The notes under the pieces: generated by a model
Databases searched by the model: none
The model's input: only the letters and a program-made list of their open reading frames with translations
Told to the model about the DNA's origin: nothing
Translations under genes and position numbers: made by a program
Assembly (NCBI GenBank): GCA_029882355.1
Contig: JAOUKV010000001.1
Location: 62,001-126,000 of the forward strand
Length of the DNA: 64,000 nucleotides
Direction of reading: 5' to 3'
DNA from: Gammaproteobacteria bacterium
GTDB taxonomy: Bacteria; Pseudomonadota; Gammaproteobacteria; SZUA-229
Part shown: positions 1 through 9,200 of the stretch, piece by piece
How positions within the stretch are numbered: position 1 is the stretch's first letter
Layout: each line of letters starts with the position of its first letter

Positions 1-282
1 TGAATCAGGCAAAAAAACATCAGGGTTAATAAGAAGAAAATAGTCAGACTCAAACTCAAGACTACATTCAATACCAATATTATTGGCCGCGGAAAAACCA
101 ATATTTTCACCTATATTTATAACTTCAGAATTATGAAAATCCTCAGCGTTAACAGTATTAGAGCTTGAATTAATTAAAAAAACTTTTTCACCAAGCTCAT
201 CTATATGTCGATTGCTGAATTTTTTTATGTATTCATCGCTATTATGCGAGACATAAATTGAAACAACTGACAATGGACTCAC
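1..282 (-). CDS. Glycosyltransferase family 2 (partial, 3' end outside window)
   Basis: N-terminal fragment of a GT2-type (GT-A fold) glycosyltransferase, probably adding a sugar such as rhamnose to a lipid-linked glycan. The first strand (LSVVSIYVSHNSDEYI), the GENIGFSAANNIGI segment and the LLINPDV metal-binding region are the usual N-terminal GT2 landmarks of the rhamnosyltransferase (WbbL/RfbF-like) type. The frame is open to the window edge. Two starts are possible: ATG at 303, with no visible Shine-Dalgarno, or GTG at 282, preceded by a good GGAGAGG seven bases upstream. I prefer the GTG. It lies downstream of gtrA on the same strand, at the far end of the glycan cluster. The acceptor and sugar cannot be told from this fragment. 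Confidence 0.75.
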   Translation of the reverse strand, partial: MSPLSVVSIYVSHNSDEYIKKFSNRHIDELGEKVFLINSSSNTVNAEDFHNSEVINIGENIGFSAANNIGIECSLEFESDYFLLINPDVFLPDS

Positions 283-541
283 ACTATTTCCTCTCCCATA
301 CATTCTTATAAAACTATTCGTCTACTTACGTCTATCATATCGGATCATTCAAAGCCAAAGCACAATACCAATATTCCATATAAAGCCGTTTTTTATGTAG
401 ATCAGCAAGTATAGAACTAGACTCCACCAGGCATTCGAAAAGCCTCATTTTATTTATATGCAAATTAAGGGAGTAGCATCTACACCTTGTCAGAACACTT
501 ACTTATCAGCAATAATTTATCGTACATGTGAAAGCTACACT

Positions 542-967
542 TTAATATCTATTTTTATCATTCACAGTGTTGAATACAAACGAACGTGCCAGTATATACA
601 TAAGCAATGTATAACTCACTGCAGCGGCAATCTGAGAAATTACTGGATGAAAGTGAAAATAAGTTAATGACAGATAAAGCACCAATAAATTAAATAAAAA
701 TGAAATAACAAATGCAATAACATAGCGGACGCTTTCCGCAACAAAATGACCACTACTGCGAAAAACAAATTTCTTTGAAAGTACAAATCCCGATGTAAAC
801 CCAACGGCATATCCTGTAACGTTTGAAACCACTGGTGAAAAACCCAGAGCCATCGCGGAGAAGATAACGACGAAGCCAAGAACAGTGTTTACTACACCAC
901 TTCCCAAATATCGTGCGATATACGTAGCCTCACTCCAAAAATGAAATGCCCAGTTATTTTTTTTCAT
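542..967 (-). CDS. GtrA family membrane protein
   Basis: A 141-aa protein with four predicted membrane segments and no signal peptide. The layout fits the GtrA/DPMS-associated family: an opening RYLGSGVVNTVLGF helix, a GYAVGFTSGFVLSKKFVF second helix with the charged turn typical of the family, and two more helices ending near RSFVF. GtrA proteins are thought to flip undecaprenyl-phosphate-linked sugars across the inner membrane, together with a GtrB-like glycosyltransferase. A GtrB/ArnC-like enzyme is indeed encoded two genes upstream (1964-2944), which supports this role. Family assignment is firm; the sugar is unknown. Confidence 0.85.
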   Translation of the reverse strand: MKKNNWAFHFWSEATYIARYLGSGVVNTVLGFVVIFSAMALGFSPVVSNVTGYAVGFTSGFVLSKKFVFRSSGHFVAESVRYVIAFVISFLFNLLVLYLSLTYFHFHPVISQIAAAVSYTLLMYILARSFVFNTVNDKNRY

Positions 968-1019
968 TGTGTAGATACTTTATATTCCTGATACTTTAAA
1001 ATATATTGAAGTTCGATTT

Positions 1020-1967
1020 TTATCTACTAGCGCGAACAAACACTGCCCTTTCTGCCGCCATCATCTGTGCGACACCCACAAGTAGACTTGTCCTTGATAT
1101 CTGCTTATTAATCGGCACAGTTATCGAATGAAACTGTATGCGTCGAGTATAAATGCTAGTCAGTTTGCTTGCACTAGAAACTATCCTTGGGCTGCGCCTG
1201 GTAATTCTTTTATAAATTGAAACAATTTCAGCAATGGTAGTAGGCCTTTCGGAAGCAATTATTTTTGTAAAAACCCCCTGCTTCCCATCTAATACACGCA
1301 ACGCAGCGACTATTGCAGAAGCTGCATCATCAGAGATGATGTAATCACGAATAGTGTCAAGTGGAACGTAAATCTGTACTGGTTTATTTCTCAATATACA
1401 ACGTGCCATTAGCGCAATAAGTCCCTGCTGTTTTCCAGTCGCCTGGCCAGGGCCGTATAATGTCGACATTCGTGCAAGAAGCGCAGTTACCCCACAATTA
1501 TTGACAGCAAAGGTATTTACCAAATTTTCCTGCTTAAGTTTTTCATGCGCATAAGCCGTTGTTGGTGCTACAGGTGTATTTTCAGTAATAATATCACCTG
1601 CCGCACCCGCATAGATAGCACCTGCTGAACTAGAAAAAGCAAGACAGCCTTTAGCAGCAACCAGATCCGGCTCGGATTCAACAAGCTTGAGCAGCGTCGA
1701 TAACGTTCGCGTTTCAACTGCAAGTTCCGCCTCGGTACTGCTCATGGTGCCCACACCAGCAGCCCAATAGATCTGCCACTTATTACCGACACCAACAAAG
1801 TCTGCATACGACTTAACTGCTATCTCTAACTGAACGCTAAGCTTAGTCTCGCTATCCCAGTGAAAACGCTCAGCTGGTTGAAACATACTGCTTCCACTAT
1901 GTTGCAATGCACGCTGCAACGCTGCCCCCAACAGACCGCTGCTTCCTATAATCCAGACAGCTGTCAT
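1020..1967 (-). CDS. NAD-dependent epimerase/dehydratase family protein
   Basis: A 315-aa extended short-chain dehydrogenase/reductase. The N-terminal GSSGLLG is the Rossmann GxxGxxG nucleotide-binding motif, and YAHEK near residue 140 gives the catalytic YxxxK. An ARMSTLYGPGQ segment and a C-terminal substrate domain follow. Members of this family epimerise, dehydrate or reduce nucleotide sugars. The C-terminal part is divergent, so I cannot choose between a reductase (RfbD/Rmd-like) and an epimerase. Its stop overlaps the upstream glycosyltransferase in an ATGA arrangement (4 bases), so the two are translationally coupled and probably act on the same sugar branch. Confidence 0.8.
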   Translation of the reverse strand: MTAVWIIGSSGLLGAALQRALQHSGSSMFQPAERFHWDSETKLSVQLEIAVKSYADFVGVGNKWQIYWAAGVGTMSSTEAELAVETRTLSTLLKLVESEPDLVAAKGCLAFSSSAGAIYAGAAGDIITENTPVAPTTAYAHEKLKQENLVNTFAVNNCGVTALLARMSTLYGPGQATGKQQGLIALMARCILRNKPVQIYVPLDTIRDYIISDDAASAIVAALRVLDGKQGVFTKIIASERPTTIAEIVSIYKRITRRSPRIVSSASKLTSIYTRRIQFHSITVPINKQISRTSLLVGVAQMMAAERAVFVRASR

Positions 1968-2944
1968 TGATGAATATCCGGCCGTGTAGGTTTCGTTCCG
2001 ACAACATACAATGGCTTACCCATAACGATACCCATGGTCACCGCAAGGTACTCAGCAATCACTCCAAGAGCAGTCAGGGTGGCACCAGAGAAAAAGGAGA
2101 CCACAATTACTAATGATGCCCAGCCCTGAACTGGAACATCTAGAAAGAACTTCACATAAACTGCATAACTAGCAATAGCTATGGCCAGTATCAAAGAACA
2201 AAAACCCATCAGAGTAATCAATCTAAGCGGACGAGTACCGGTAGTAAGGATCAATCTCCAGAAGTGACTGAACAACTTGGAATACGAGTATCCTGATGGT
2301 CGATCCAGTTCATTTCTCAAACGTACAGGACAGTGACCAATGCGTCCGACAATCCAGTAAAGCCCCACATCGAGATAAACACCATTACCACAATATGCTG
2401 CCAGGGTTCGTGCAATCTCACCATCAACCAGACGGAAACTATTAAATTTCCCCACCTTGCTACTACTTAGCAATTTTGCAGTGATCGCCTTGGCCATTCT
2501 ACTTAAGGAATTTCGAAGCCAGCCATGTGGTGCTGGATTCGTTGGCTGTGCATAAACCAGTTGAAGTGATTCGCTTATAGCGCTATCCAGCATATGACCA
2601 ATATCTGAAGGGTCTTGCTGCCCATCCTCATCGATAGTAACAACCCAGTCGCCCGTAGCACTGGCCATACCCGCCATTGTCGCAGCATGTTGCCCGTAAT
2701 TCCGGGACAGCCATACTGGACGGACAAATGAATATTTGTTTCCCAGTGCCTCCATAACCAGGTCAGATCGATCAGGACCACAGTCATGCACAAGTAATAC
2801 CTCACTAACAACATAGGGTGTGCCGTCAGGGGTTGACTGTCCAAGTGTCAGCGGCTTGATTTCATCAATCAAGGTTGGAAGAGTTTTCTCTCCGCAATAA
2901 ACGGGGATAACAATAGAAATTCGCTGAGGCGCAGAAGTATTCAT
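1964..2944 (-). CDS. Polyprenyl-phosphate glycosyltransferase (GtrB/ArnC-like GT2)
   Basis: A 326-aa dolichyl-phosphate-mannose-synthase-like GT2. The N-terminal catalytic domain begins ISIVIPVYCGEKTL and carries DEDGQQDP as the metal/nucleotide-sugar site; a RNYGQHAATMAGM segment is typical of the ArnC/GtrB group. Two C-terminal membrane helices (about residues 235-257 and 272-300) anchor it with the active site in the cytoplasm. Such enzymes transfer a sugar from a nucleotide donor to undecaprenyl phosphate, and the product is then flipped by a GtrA-like protein, one of which lies just downstream (542-967). Together they look like a glycan side-branch modification module. Which sugar is used is not visible. 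Confidence 0.85.
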   Translation of the reverse strand: MNTSAPQRISIVIPVYCGEKTLPTLIDEIKPLTLGQSTPDGTPYVVSEVLLVHDCGPDRSDLVMEALGNKYSFVRPVWLSRNYGQHAATMAGMASATGDWVVTIDEDGQQDPSDIGHMLDSAISESLQLVYAQPTNPAPHGWLRNSLSRMAKAITAKLLSSSKVGKFNSFRLVDGEIARTLAAYCGNGVYLDVGLYWIVGRIGHCPVRLRNELDRPSGYSYSKLFSHFWRLILTTGTRPLRLITLMGFCSLILAIAIASYAVYVKFFLDVPVQGWASLVIVVSFFSGATLTALGVIAEYLAVTMGIVMGKPLYVVGTKPTRPDIHQ

Positions 2945-2984
2945 GGCATTTGGTTCCTTTTAACTTGTTTGATATAAGGTGATA

Positions 2985-3713
2985 TCATTTCCTAACCACC
3001 GCGAGAACAGATACACCAAATGGCAAACTTACAAATCTAAGCAGGTATTTTTCAATACCAAAAATCTTTTCCAGAACAAAGTTTACCGGTCGGCTTGGCA
3101 TTTCAATATCTGAAGCGCCATCCCGTTTCAAAATATTATTCAATATACGCACAACAAAAACGATGGGGAATAGCAGAGTGTTGTAATAGGTAAGCTTCTC
3201 CACCGTAAAACCAGCCTGTACAAGTTTTGTTTCAAGTTCTTTGCGTGTGTATCTACGCTTGTGCTCGTTCATTTCATCAAATGATGACCAAAGGAACATA
3301 TAAGCAGGAACGGTGATGACTACTTTACCCCCTGGAACAAGAAGTGAGTGCATAGCCTTTAATGAATCAATATCACGATCCACGTGTTCAATCACATCCA
3401 GAGCGGTAATTAAATCAAAGAAGCCGTCATCGTAAGGAATATGATCAGGCAACGATCCTTTTTCCACCTTACCGTTAAACACCTGTTTACTAAAGTTAAT
3501 TGCATCATCTGACATATCCATACCGTAAACCTGACCTACATCGTCAAGAGCAGTTAACATCACACCAGCTCCGCAACCAATGTCCAGAATCTTAGCGTTA
3601 TCGCCCTTGATTAAATACCGCTTAATAGTATCAAGGACTATTTTTTTTCGGGTAACAAACCACCAGTGCTTTTTCTGTATTTCGAAAAATATTCGATACA
3701 TGTCTATGTTCAT
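2985..3713 (-). CDS. Class I SAM-dependent methyltransferase
   Basis: A 242-aa methyltransferase. Motif I (ILDIGCGAG, about residues 43-51) binds S-adenosylmethionine, YGMDMSD gives the acidic residue after strand 2, and FDLITALDVIEHV matches motif post-II of the Methyltransf_11 type. The C-terminal region is rich in hydrophobic residues (LFPIVFVVRIL), as in small glycan- or lipid-associated methyltransferases that sit near the membrane. Its place between glycosyltransferase and membrane-protein genes suggests methylation of a sugar or chain end, but this is inference. In ABC-exported O-antigens, methylation can cap the chain; no proof of that role is visible here. Confidence 0.8.
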   Translation of the reverse strand: MNIDMYRIFFEIQKKHWWFVTRKKIVLDTIKRYLIKGDNAKILDIGCGAGVMLTALDDVGQVYGMDMSDDAINFSKQVFNGKVEKGSLPDHIPYDDGFFDLITALDVIEHVDRDIDSLKAMHSLLVPGGKVVITVPAYMFLWSSFDEMNEHKRRYTRKELETKLVQAGFTVEKLTYYNTLLFPIVFVVRILNNILKRDGASDIEMPSRPVNFVLEKIFGIEKYLLRFVSLPFGVSVLAVVRK

Positions 3714-3808
3714 AATTCAGTGTCTTTCCATTTTTAGGTATTCGAATAGTTATGTAATAATAAAACGTGATAAATTATTTGTAGCATAGGCTATTGCATT
3801 CGCTTGCT

Positions 3809-6202
3809 TCAATTTTTAATAGCAACTTTTTTCTTAAAAATCACTAGCCTGATAACGACAATCAAAAGACATAGTACTGATATTACTAACCCAGTCCTCA
3901 TATACGGTGGAAAATATTTTAGCTCAACTAGATTATCTCCTTGCTCTAAATACAGCCCAGAGAAACCATAATTAACTTTATGAACTTCACTTTTTTTGCC
4001 ATTGACATAGGCAGACCAGCCCGCGTCAAATGGAATTGACAAGAAAAGAAGCTTGTTCCGCTCAAGGTGTATACTCCCCTTAATTTCGTCCTCACTCATT
4101 TCAACTATTTCAAGAACATCTTTTTTCAGGCTTTCTCTAAAATCATCATCATTTTGCTTAGGCGCTATTTGCAACACCTCATTAAGATTTATTGATGTCA
4201 CTTTTTCAAGGGCGGCACCCTGAAGTAATGCGCGCCCCCGTTCTGAGTGATTAAGTTCACTCAATACCGAACTGGCAATATACGAGTCATATGTATAACC
4301 AAAGGGAAGACGACTATTCCTCAAATAAATTGAAACATCGCCATGTTTTTCAATATATGTCACATCAAATGGCAGTTCACTATCATTTTTTGTAAGGTGG
4401 TATTTCACACTTAATATATCAGCTAAATAAGGGTACTCAAGTGAGTTCACCTTCACAACATTTGGATGTCGACTAGAATAACCAAACTCTTTTAGAAAAC
4501 CCCAGTAACTTGGGTTGTTTAATGAATTATATGTATCAAGACCAAAATAATTCTGAATTAATGAATCATTCAAACTTAGTAACCAGTGATTTTTTTCTAT
4601 TCTATAAACAGAAGTATCAGTGGTTTCTAGTTTTTTCACTGCCTGATATCCGTAATCGAAAAAATGTATATTTCTATTATTCTCTATTCCTTTATCGAGA
4701 ACACTTCTTTTTAGAAAAGATTTTCGGTGCTCAACAATTAATTCTCCACAAATTAATAATAGTATTAGCGATAACACTAAAGGCCTTCTTTTATCTTTCA
4801 TTAAAAAATAAAGTAAAAACCCATAACAGATAATAAAAAAAATCAAAACAATCGTTCTAATAATATTTCTTTTGTATAACGTAGCGTCGAGCAGACTGTG
4901 ACTATTCATGTTTATAGCCACTAGACATAAAACCAAACAAATCCCGGTTACTATTAAAACTGGCAAATTTATCTTTTTTTGCTTAATTATTGAGTCCAAC
5001 ACCAATGCAGCTAGCAGCAATTCAAAAATAATGACACTGTACCCCCATCTATATGATGGATACTGAAACCCATTCATTATCTGAGCAAAACCAGGAGCTA
5101 CTAATATAGCTGCAACAACTAGCAGAGCAAGTGAGGCAATCCATTTCCCTCTCGTTGAAAACACGCTGTACAGCTGGGGTAAGAGAAGTAACGGAAAGAG
5201 ACCGGCATACAGCTGAATTGATTCGTAATAGTTCAAAAACCCTTTGTATTCGGAACCAATGCCCTGAAGATTATTTGAAAATATTCTTGCTAGCAAGGAC
5301 CAGTAGTAATCCGGCGTATTAAAGCGAACAAAATTTGAAATTGTTTCAACAAGACGGGTATAAAAATCAGTTGATATCCTAGGGCTAGATTTTAACAAAT
5401 AATATTCGGGCAACCAAAGTACAGCTGAAATACCTAAGCCCAACATATATATCGCGCCTATCTTTATTATTTTTAACATCCATTCACGATTTGAAAAATT
5501 CTGCCATTCAGTGCCTATTCGAAATATGACATACAAACCAAAGAATATTGATATTTGCCAAAATATTGCGATATTCAACATCATAAATGACACGCATAAT
5601 GCCATGGGTAACCATTTCTCTGTTTTAAGCCACACTTCAAACGTATATAATAAAAGCGGTAAAAACACTAACCAGCTAGCATAAAAATAGTGCTGCCCAA
5701 ACCCCATCAAGAAGCCATTGAAGGCAAACAGTACCGATGCGACTATACATGCGTATGCACTAATACCAAGATAGCGAAGATACATATATGTAAACGTTGC
5801 AGCGCAGAATATTTTCAGGACGTATGCCCAAGCAATTAATCGAGAGACATTTTCTACACCTCCCACGTAATATATAATCGAGAATGGATCGTATAAAAAC
5901 TGGTAGAGAGTTAGGACGCTCGCCCCAGTACCCAAATTAAATGACCATAAAGGCAACTGAAAGTTAGAGATGTAGTTTGTAAAAAAATAATAAACAGCAT
6001 AGTAGCTATAGTAAGTATCATTACCAATGTCGACAAAAATCAGTAACTTCTCACCAAATAAAAATCGACCAAGCACCCCAATGCAAACTAGACTAACCAG
6101 CAAAAATAAATACAGAATAGGCTTACGGTCTTTTATCCAAAAACCACCAGGGAACTCCAATGAAGATATTTTTGTTAAGATACTCATTTTTTCACTAAAC
6201 AT
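3809..6202 (-). CDS. YfhO-family multi-spanning membrane protein
   Basis: A 797-aa protein with roughly a dozen membrane helices through about residue 500, a soluble extracytoplasmic C-terminal domain, and a final helix near the end (LVISVLCLLIVVIRLVIF). The DIGNDTYYSYYAVYYF loop after the first helix and the C-terminal FDAGWSAYVNGK and LVELKYFPP segments are hallmarks of the YfhO family, which is related to GT-C glycosyltransferases and implicated in glycosylating cell-wall or envelope polymers from lipid-linked sugars. Base composition looks more AT-rich than the rfb genes upstream, hinting at separate acquisition. A second possible start, Met6 (6187), exists; neither has a clear Shine-Dalgarno. 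Confidence 0.8.
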   Translation of the reverse strand: MFSEKMSILTKISSLEFPGGFWIKDRKPILYLFLLVSLVCIGVLGRFLFGEKLLIFVDIGNDTYYSYYAVYYFFTNYISNFQLPLWSFNLGTGASVLTLYQFLYDPFSIIYYVGGVENVSRLIAWAYVLKIFCAATFTYMYLRYLGISAYACIVASVLFAFNGFLMGFGQHYFYASWLVFLPLLLYTFEVWLKTEKWLPMALCVSFMMLNIAIFWQISIFFGLYVIFRIGTEWQNFSNREWMLKIIKIGAIYMLGLGISAVLWLPEYYLLKSSPRISTDFYTRLVETISNFVRFNTPDYYWSLLARIFSNNLQGIGSEYKGFLNYYESIQLYAGLFPLLLLPQLYSVFSTRGKWIASLALLVVAAILVAPGFAQIMNGFQYPSYRWGYSVIIFELLLAALVLDSIIKQKKINLPVLIVTGICLVLCLVAINMNSHSLLDATLYKRNIIRTIVLIFFIICYGFLLYFLMKDKRRPLVLSLILLLICGELIVEHRKSFLKRSVLDKGIENNRNIHFFDYGYQAVKKLETTDTSVYRIEKNHWLLSLNDSLIQNYFGLDTYNSLNNPSYWGFLKEFGYSSRHPNVVKVNSLEYPYLADILSVKYHLTKNDSELPFDVTYIEKHGDVSIYLRNSRLPFGYTYDSYIASSVLSELNHSERGRALLQGAALEKVTSINLNEVLQIAPKQNDDDFRESLKKDVLEIVEMSEDEIKGSIHLERNKLLFLSIPFDAGWSAYVNGKKSEVHKVNYGFSGLYLEQGDNLVELKYFPPYMRTGLVISVLCLLIVVIRLVIFKKKVAIKN

Positions 6203-6222
6203 ATAAGATAAAATATTTTGGG

Positions 6223-9200
6223 TTAAACTGAGCCAGTATTTGAATCTGTATTTTTCAACGACTTTCTCATATCACAAATTCGATTTTCACAAACCTTATA
6301 CTCGGGATCTGCAAGAACCGCCCTACGCTCCACTTCATTATTAAATGCAAGTGTATGCTTACGATCAACACTGTGAATATAATCCCCAATATATAAATCC
6401 TCTTTCAGGCCAGTCCAGTCAGCATTGTCCTGAGTGAAAAGTTGTAAAGTTAAAAAGTAATCTTCCATGTATCGATGATCATCATAATAAATAATATCGT
6501 CTAAGTTAAGCATATCCATATCAAGCATAAAACTGTGTATAGGTGCATGATTAGACCCGATGAAGTCTTCATATGAATGGCCGTATGAATACTCCTTCTT
6601 TCTTTCCATGCACACTCCAGTTGCTCCATTGTAGCTGGTAGAATAAACGCGGCCAAAGGATATAGCTTTACCTGTTTTCTTCAATCGACCAACTAGCCAA
6701 CTATAGGCATGGGACATTAGAAGGTCATCAAAATCAAGAACTGCTGCGTAGTGAGTCGAAACCTTTTTGAGTGATTCGTTTAGCATTTTCGAGCGCAGAT
6801 CACCATTACCGTTAGGAGAATGATAATGGTGAATTTGTGGTTCAAAACCATCTATCCATGAAAAATCATCTAATACATTTTCCAACATTGTAATTTGCTG
6901 TTCATCGAGATCTTGAACAGCAATAAGCGGTACTACAATACAGTCCTGCATGGCAGACAAACAGTACAATGCATTTTTTAAATCAGAAATATTAGCTGAT
7001 TTGTGAAATCGAATGATTGTTGTTACAGCAGGCCGCTCTCCAGCTTCTAGTGTACTTGGTTGAGCCACGAAACAACGTGCATCGGTACGCATCCTGAAGT
7101 TCTTATAGCCAGATCTTATTGAAACCTTGGGTGACAGCAGTAACGGCGCGGTATTTCGGACATTAGAGTGAACAGAACCATTGTCAGTTACCTCAATAAG
7201 AGGAGAATTACCATCATAGCTATTTGCAATCACAGCTGAACCAGACTCACACGCCATCTGAATCATTTTTTCAATAAGCAATGAATCAAAAAGTGCAATC
7301 TGGCGAAATTCCATGAAAAAATCAGCATCGTCAGACTCGGGTTGTACCGTAATAGATAAATCTTTCATCAGCTCAAGCGCATTCGTACTGACCGAGCAGA
7401 CATTGAATACTGATGACCTTGACAGGTGAAAAATAAACCGTTTTTTTAACTCATTATCTTTCTGGAGCTGATCTAAAATATTATCTGAAAAAGATAGGCA
7501 AACTTTGATGCCCGCAGGTAGCGAACAACTGAGATTTAGATCTCCCGAATAGGTTATACCCGATAACGCACGACCAACAGAATTAAGATAGCTGTAACCG
7601 TAACGAGTGTCTGGCTCAAGATGAGCACCTTCTGCCCACTCATTCCATGCATTGACCAGCACGAATTGCCTATCTGGCTGCAACGTTGATTTAGTATATG
7701 CAATAGTACTTTCCAGCCATTCCTGAAAAAGCTCAGGCGTACTACCGTGAAGTACATAGGCATCTGATCCATAACGTGCCGTATTATCCCAGATAGGCAC
7801 CAAAGAACGGAAATATGTAAAGTCCTTTACATCTTTCTGTTCAGTGTAGAAGTTCGCCACTTCATCATAAGACAACACACTTCCATTGATAGGCTGATAA
7901 TTGAGCAATGTATTTTTTTTCTCGGGTACAGCACCATCTGTCCAATCATGGAGATTGCGTTCAACACCCGCGTCCATTCCAAAATCTTTTGGATTACTCG
8001 CACCACGAGTAAGCACCGCAACCACATAGGGTAGTTTAATCCCAACTTTTGCACACTCTGTTTCCCAAATATCCAAATACTCCTGAGAGTTCGGGATCGA
8101 GGATGGTCGATATACAAATAAGACTGGGCGATCGTCTATCTTGATATATCGAGGATCTTTAAAGAACGGAATCAAATACTGAATAAAGTCTTGCGCATCT
8201 TGTGTCGAATAGTTCTGTCCGAGTAAAATCTCACTCTCGTTTCCATCCCAACGCCGAGTCCAGTTTTCGTTCGCCCAACAGAAGCAGAAGGGCATATTAA
8301 TATCGGGGTTATCAAGAAGAAGCCTTGCGGGTTCTTCGAGAATCAGTTTTCCCGAGAACCAGTAATGGTAGAAGACCTGCCCATGAACACCGGCTTGTCG
8401 CATCAGCTCAGCCTGATGCCTGAGCACATCGGGAGAATCTAGCAAATAATATCCGATATCCGAATGGGGTATGTGTTGTTGGTAGTGCCCGTCAAAAAGC
8501 GGGTTGGCTGCTCGAACCTTAGTCCATTCAGTAAATCCCTTACCGTGCCACAAATCGTTTTCTGGAGTTGGGTGGAACTGCGGAAGGTAATAAGACAACA
8601 CCTTAATATCACTATGGATGATTGATGAAGAATAATCTTGCTGCTCTTCATAGTAACGATAATCTCGAATCGAATCCCCTTTATAAATACTAATATATTT
8701 GCCTTGGTATTCGCTCATAAAAATCAAAATGAGCCGTTGAAGTACATGGACTAGTGTGCCGTCACCGGCCATCGGCTCAGATGGAAAGTCGCTATAATTA
8801 AGTGGTAACCCAAGAAAATCTTTTAAACACTCTGCGCGAGCCCAAAACATCGGACCTTCAGGAAATTCGACGACAGGGAAATCATGAATATGAAATTGTG
8901 TATATTTTTCAAGCAACTGTTTTGCCAGGTCATAGTTTGCTGACCAGCCACTACAATCCTTGATTAACTCTGTACGTCCCTCTGGAAAAACGATCTTTGC
9001 TGTAGATTGTAGTAGTTCAACAATGTGTGCAACACGACCTCCGCAGCTTCCATGTGGACCAATCAACAAGTCTAAAATATCTGTACACCAATCTGCCATA
9101 TCACTATTGCGCGGACTTTTATCAGCATGAAAATGGCCAATAATTTCGTATTGAGATAGACGTTCACCAAACTGAATGATAAGCGGCGCGATATCTTTCC

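Noticed and set aside
304-541. Gap between the partial glycosyltransferase and gtrA
   Set aside because: No frame with a ribosome site, RNA fold or clear promoter was seen; a plus-strand frame from 458 is antisense to gtrA and without support.
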